Shown: positions 14,551 through 17,949 of the stretch, one piece after another
Layout of the letters: the number at the start of each line of letters is the position of its first letter
How positions within the stretch are numbered: the first letter of the stretch is position 1
NCBI GenBank assembly: GCA_034431815.1
Contig: DAOUCS010000035.1
Coordinates: forward strand, 1-17,949
Length of the DNA stretch: 17,949 nt
Reading direction: 5' to 3'
Source: HRBIN29 sp034431815
Lineage (GTDB): Bacteria > Chloroflexota > Dehalococcoidia > Tepidiformales > Tepidiformaceae
The notes under the pieces: model-generated
The model's input: only the letters and a program-made list of their open reading frames with translations
Database searches by the model: none
What the model was told of the DNA's origin: nothing
Program-made: the position numbers and the translations under genes

Positions 14551-15036
14551 ATGACCGTCGACGCGGAGCTCACCGAAGGGGCGCCGGCACCGTCCTTCGC
14601 CCTCGAGGACCAGAACGGGAACACGGTGCGTCTCGAGGACCTGCGCGGGAGGTGGGTGGTGCTGTACTTCTATCCGAAGGACGATACGCCCGGCTGCACG
14701 GCCGAAGCCTGCAGCTTCCGGGATGCCTTCGGCGAGCTGGAAGCTGAAGGGGCGGTCGTGCTCGGCGTGAGCGGCGACGACGCGGCCAGCCACCGGAAGT
14801 TCGCCGCGAAGCATAGCCTGCCCTTCCCCCTGCTGGTGGACAGCGACCACGCCGTGGCGAAGGCGTACGGCGCCTACGGCGTGAAGCGGATGTACGGCCG
14901 GGAGTTCGAAGGCGTGCTGCGCCAGACCTTCCTCATCGATTCGCAGGGCCGGCTGGCGAGGGTCTGGCGAACGGTGAAGCCGGCCGGGCACGCGGCCGAG
15001 GTGCTGGAGGCCCTGCGGTCGCTCCGCCGCGGGTAG
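14551..15036 (+). CDS. bcp: Thioredoxin-dependent thiol peroxidase (Bcp/PrxQ type)
   Basis: Reduces hydrogen peroxide and organic hydroperoxides with thioredoxin as the usual partner. It contains the thioredoxin-fold segments APAPSFALEDQNG, VVLYFYPKDDTPGCTAEAC and LVDSDH. The peroxidatic Cys is at 49 (in PGC) and the resolving Cys five residues on at 54, counted from ATG 14551, the atypical 2-Cys PrxQ arrangement. About 161 residues is normal. ATG 14545 is also in frame, but the G-rich ribosome site AAAGGGGG touches it; ATG 14551 has proper spacing of about 6 nt, so I chose it. It starts 27 nt after pfkA and ends 21 nt before glpK. Confidence 0.93.
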   Translation: MTVDAELTEGAPAPSFALEDQNGNTVRLEDLRGRWVVLYFYPKDDTPGCTAEACSFRDAFGELEAEGAVVLGVSGDDAASHRKFAAKHSLPFPLLVDSDHAVAKAYGAYGVKRMYGREFEGVLRQTFLIDSQGRLARVWRTVKPAGHAAEVLEALRSLRRG

Positions 15037-15044
15037 GGCCCGGG

Positions 15045-15050
15045 TATACT
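15045..15050 (+). promoter_or_regulatory. Candidate -10 box TATACT for glpK
   Basis: TATACT is a near-consensus -10 and is followed by exactly 7 nt and GTG 15058. No Shine-Dalgarno intervenes, so a leaderless glpK-glpD message is inferred. The expected -35 position is GC-rich and has no match. Confidence 0.5.
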
Positions 15051-15057
15051 TGCGGGC

Positions 15058-16560
15058 GTGCCGGGCCGATACATCCTCGCCATCGACCAGGGAACGACGA
15101 GTTCGCGGGCGGCGCTCGTCGACGAGCACGGGACGATCGTCGCCATCGGCCAGCGGGAGTTCCCCCAATACTACCCGCAGACCGGCTGGGTAGAGCACGA
15201 CCCGGAAGAGGTCTGGGAGAGCTGCGCCGACGCCATCGCCGACGCCCTGCGATCGGCCGGCGCGGGCCCCTCGGACATCGCCGCCTGTGGCATCGCCAAC
15301 CAGCGCGAGACGGTGGTCGTCTGGGAACGCTCCACCGGGGCGCCGCTCGCCCGCGCCATCGTCTGGCAGGACCGGAGGACGGCGGACCTCTGCGAGGAGC
15401 TGCGGGCCGACGGGGCCGAACCGCTCATCCGGAAGGCGACGGGGCTGACGCTCGATCCGTACTTCAGCGCGACGAAGCTCGCCTGGCTCCTGCGCGAACA
15501 GCCCGAGCTGCGGCGCCGAGCCGAGGCCGGCGAAGTCGCCGCGGGCACGATCGACTCCTGGCTCATCTGGAAGCTGACCGGCGGCCGCGTCCACGCCACC
15601 GACTACAGTAACGCCAGCCGCACGGCCCTCTTCCACATCGGGCGAGGGCGGTGGGACGAGCAGCTGTGCGACCTGTTCGGGGTACCGCGGGCGATGCTGC
15701 CCCGCACCCAGCCCTCGGCGTCCGCGTTCGGCTTTACCGACCCGGAGGTCTTCGGAGCGCAGGTGGCCATCACCGGCGTCGCCGGCGACCAGCAGGCGGC
15801 ACTCATCGGCCAGACGTGCTTGCACCCCGGCCAGGCGAAGAACACGTACGGCACAGGAGCCTTCCTCCTCGCCCCGGCGGGGAGGCGACCCTCCCTTCCC
15901 GAAAACGGCCTCCTCCTCTCCGTTGGCGCCGCCGCCACCGACCGTGCGCCCGACTACGTCCTCGAAGGCTCAGTGCTCGTCGCGGGCGCGGCTATCCAAT
16001 GGCTGCGGGACGGGCTCGGCGTCATCTCCAGCGCCGACGAGGTCGAGGCGCTCGCCGCCGCCGTGCCCGACACCGGCGGCGTGACCTTCGTGCCCGCCTT
16101 CGCCGGGCTCGGCACACCCCACTGGGACCCCCACGCCCGGGGGCTCATCGTCGGGATCACCCGCGGCACGAGGCGCGAGCACCTCGCCCGGGCCGCGCTC
16201 GAGGCCATTGCCTTCTCGGTGGCCGATCTCCTGGACGCCTTCGCGGCGGCGCTCCCGGAGCCCATCGGGGAGCTCAGGGCCGACGGCGGCCCAGCCCGCA
16301 ACGACCTCCTCCTCCAGCTTCAGGCCGACCTCGCCGGTATCCCCGTGATCCGGCCGGCGGAAACGGAGACCACCGGCTTGGGCGCCGCGTTCCTCGCGGG
16401 CGTGGGCCACGGCCTCTACGCGTCGCTCGAGGAGGTCGCTGCCCTGTGGCGGCCCGACCGCACCTTCGAGCCCACGATGAGCGCCGACGAACGCGAGGAG
16501 CACCGCGCCCGGTGGCGCCGGGCTGTGGAGCGGGCGCGCGGATGGGCCGCGTCCCGATGA
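15058..16560 (+). CDS. glpK: Glycerol kinase
   Basis: Phosphorylates glycerol to sn-glycerol 3-phosphate using ATP. This is a 500-residue FGGY-family kinase with the expected motifs: IDQGTTSSRA near the N-terminus, GIANQRETVVVW, AIVWQDRRT, TDYSNASRTALF, GDQQAALIGQ, NTYGTGAFLL, GLGTPHWDPHARG and the C-terminal ADGGPARNDLLLQ...TETTGLGAAFLAG. GTG 15058 gives a start directly before the conserved strand. There is no Shine-Dalgarno, only a TATACT box 7 nt upstream. Its stop overlaps the glpD start (ATGA), so the two should be co-translated. No glycerol facilitator or glp regulator gene is in the window. Confidence 0.95.
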   Translation: MPGRYILAIDQGTTSSRAALVDEHGTIVAIGQREFPQYYPQTGWVEHDPEEVWESCADAIADALRSAGAGPSDIAACGIANQRETVVVWERSTGAPLARAIVWQDRRTADLCEELRADGAEPLIRKATGLTLDPYFSATKLAWLLREQPELRRRAEAGEVAAGTIDSWLIWKLTGGRVHATDYSNASRTALFHIGRGRWDEQLCDLFGVPRAMLPRTQPSASAFGFTDPEVFGAQVAITGVAGDQQAALIGQTCLHPGQAKNTYGTGAFLLAPAGRRPSLPENGLLLSVGAAATDRAPDYVLEGSVLVAGAAIQWLRDGLGVISSADEVEALAAAVPDTGGVTFVPAFAGLGTPHWDPHARGLIVGITRGTRREHLARAALEAIAFSVADLLDAFAAALPEPIGELRADGGPARNDLLLQLQADLAGIPVIRPAETETTGLGAAFLAGVGHGLYASLEEVAALWRPDRTFEPTMSADEREEHRARWRRAVERARGWAASR

Positions 16561-17949
16561 CCCTGACAGAGCTCGCCTCCGGTCCGCCCCTCGACCTAGC
16601 GATCATCGGCGGGGGCATCAACGGGGCCGGCATCTTCGCCGAAGCGGCCCGCGCCGGCCTGCGCGTTGCCCTGTTCGAAGCCGAGGATTTCGGCTTCGGC
16701 ACCACGTGGCGTTCCACGAAGCTCATCCACGGCGGCCTCCGCTACCTCGAGCACGGCGACATCCGTCTCGTGGTCGAAACGCTGCGGGAGCGGGAGTGGC
16801 TCCTGCGGACGCGCCCCCATCTGGTGGAGCCGCTCCGCTTCCTCTTCCCGGTGCTGCCCTGGACGCGCCGCCCCCGGTGGCAGATCCATCTCGGTTTGGC
16901 GGCGTACGACCTCCTGGCCTGGCGGCGGAGCCTCCCCGGCCACCAGCGGCTGAGTGCGGCGGCCCTCGCGGAGCGCTTCCCCGCCCTCGCCGCGGAGCAG
17001 ATGGGCGGGTTCGCCTTCTCCGATGCGCGCTGCTGGGCGCCCGAACGCCTGGCCCTCGAACTCGTGCTGGAGGGAGTCGAGGCCGGGGGCTTCGCCTTCA
17101 ACCACACGCCCGTCGCCCGCATCCTCACCGCCGGGGGCCTCGTCACCGGCGTCGCCGTGCGCTCACCGAGCGGCGGGGAATGCGCGATCCCCGCCCTGGC
17201 CGTGCTGAACGCTGCCGGGCCGTGGGCTGACGCCGTCCGCTCGCTCGCGGGGGAGCCCGCCGAGCAGCCCCTCCTCGACCTGACGCGGGGAACGCACATC
17301 GTCGTCCCCGCCGAAGAACCGGTGCCGCGGTACGCCCTCATCTCGACCGCCCGCTCCGACGGGCGGGTGTTCTTCATCATCCCCCAGCGCGACTCCTACC
17401 TCATCGGGACCACGGATGTCCGCCACCAGGGCGACCCCGGCGGCGTGCGGCCGACGCTCGAGGAGGTGGAGTACCTCGTCGCGGAGGCGCAGGCGCTGGC
17501 CCCGGGGCTCGGCGTCTCGCGGGACCGGGTCGCGTACGCCTACGCCGGGCTGCGGCCGCTTCGCCGCTCGGGCAAGCGCCCCGAGGGCGCCGTCAGCCGC
17601 CGGCACGAGCTCGTCGACCACGGCCGGCTCGGCGGCGTGCGCGGGCTGTACAGCGCCACGGGAGGGAAACTCAGCACCTACCGCGCCCTGGCCCGCGAGC
17701 TGCTGCAGCGGCTCCGGGTCCGGCCGGCACCCGAGCCCGCTCCGTCTGCGTTAGCACCGGCGGCCGAGGCCCCGCACCCCCGGCTCCACCAGTACGGCCG
17801 GCGCATCGCCGATGTGCTCGCGGCCGGACGGGAGGAGCTCTGCAGCCGCTGCGGCCTGCTGGCGGGCGAAGTGCGGCATGCCGTGCGGGAGGAGCTCGCC
17901 GTCACCCTCTCAGACGTCCTCCTGCGGCGCACGGGCGCGGCGTGGAGCG
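16557..17949 (+). CDS. glpD: Glycerol-3-phosphate dehydrogenase, FAD-dependent (3' end outside window)
   Basis: Oxidises glycerol 3-phosphate to dihydroxyacetone phosphate, passing electrons via FAD to the quinone pool at the membrane. The N-terminal dinucleotide fold is LAIIGGGINGAG (about 14-25), followed by the family segment RSTKLIHGGLRYLEHGD, then AAGPWAD, LTRGTHIVVP, IGTTDVR and the substrate-domain YAGLRPLRRSGK and SATGGKLSTYR. The frame runs open for 464 codons to the window end, with the C-terminal domain beginning after an Ala/Pro-rich linker (about 397-411). ATG 16557 overlaps the glpK stop by 4 bases. The missing part is probably under 100 residues, judged by the usual family length. 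Confidence 0.94.
   Translation, partial: MTLTELASGPPLDLAIIGGGINGAGIFAEAARAGLRVALFEAEDFGFGTTWRSTKLIHGGLRYLEHGDIRLVVETLREREWLLRTRPHLVEPLRFLFPVLPWTRRPRWQIHLGLAAYDLLAWRRSLPGHQRLSAAALAERFPALAAEQMGGFAFSDARCWAPERLALELVLEGVEAGGFAFNHTPVARILTAGGLVTGVAVRSPSGGECAIPALAVLNAAGPWADAVRSLAGEPAEQPLLDLTRGTHIVVPAEEPVPRYALISTARSDGRVFFIIPQRDSYLIGTTDVRHQGDPGGVRPTLEEVEYLVAEAQALAPGLGVSRDRVAYAYAGLRPLRRSGKRPEGAVSRRHELVDHGRLGGVRGLYSATGGKLSTYRALARELLQRLRVRPAPEPAPSALAPAAEAPHPRLHQYGRRIADVLAAGREELCSRCGLLAGEVRHAVREELAVTLSDVLLRRTGAAWS

Noticed and set aside
1..17949. Defence system, CRISPR array, prophage, transposon or tRNA
   Set aside because: No spaced direct repeats, transposase or phage genes, terminal inverted repeats or tRNA-like cloverleaf were seen; the content is housekeeping and general metabolism.

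Overview
This is a GC-rich, gene-dense bacterial window with 17 protein-coding loci on both strands. It has no rRNA or tRNA, no CRISPR array and no recognisable insertion sequence. The gene set looks most like Chloroflexota, possibly a Tepidiforma-like Dehalococcoidia. The pointers are a fused AccD-AccA carboxyltransferase, a DUF3090 protein, an F420-type luciferase-like oxidoreductase, a DUF3048 protein, WYL-type regulation and very short leaders. This placement is inferred from gene content only.

Layout. Bases 1-3753 (+): the 3' part of an FtsK/SpoIIIE DNA translocase, a fused acetyl-CoA carboxylase carboxyltransferase (AccD-AccA), and a TSUP/TauE-family membrane permease. Bases 3762-5280 (-): a MarR-type regulator downstream of an LLM-class flavin/F420 oxidoreductase, probably one operon. 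Bases 5468-5958 (+): two tandem, related small CxxC...CxxxC proteins that resemble YacG zinc fingers. Bases 5962-11451 (-): a run whose transcription order is a WYL regulator (broken by an in-frame TAG), a Xaa-Pro aminopeptidase, a dipeptidyl-peptidase IV-like S9 peptidase and a two-domain sulfurtransferase. Bases 11578-12081 (+): a DUF3090 protein, whose stop codon overlaps that of the convergent DUF3048 membrane-anchored protein (12078-13463, -). Bases 13549-17949 (+): 6-phosphofructokinase, a Bcp-type peroxiredoxin, glycerol kinase, and glycerol-3-phosphate dehydrogenase cut by the window end.

Functional themes. GlpK and GlpD convert glycerol to glycerol-3-phosphate and then dihydroxyacetone phosphate, which enters the glycolytic level where PFK acts. 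The M24 and S9 peptidases overlap by four bases and together would clear proline-containing peptides in the cytosol. Most genes have a clear Shine-Dalgarno. A second group of five has a TAnnnT -10-like box only 6-8 nt before a start codon, which suggests leaderless transcripts.

Most interesting points: the tandem YacG-like small proteins, the diverged active-site motifs of the fused carboxyltransferase, the single in-frame amber codon between the HTH and WYL domains, the recurrent leaderless promoter layout, and a likely ATC start on the permease gene. I did not find a defence system or an obviously new multi-gene system. No stretch longer than 300 bases lacks a gene; the longest gap is the divergent region 5281-5467.
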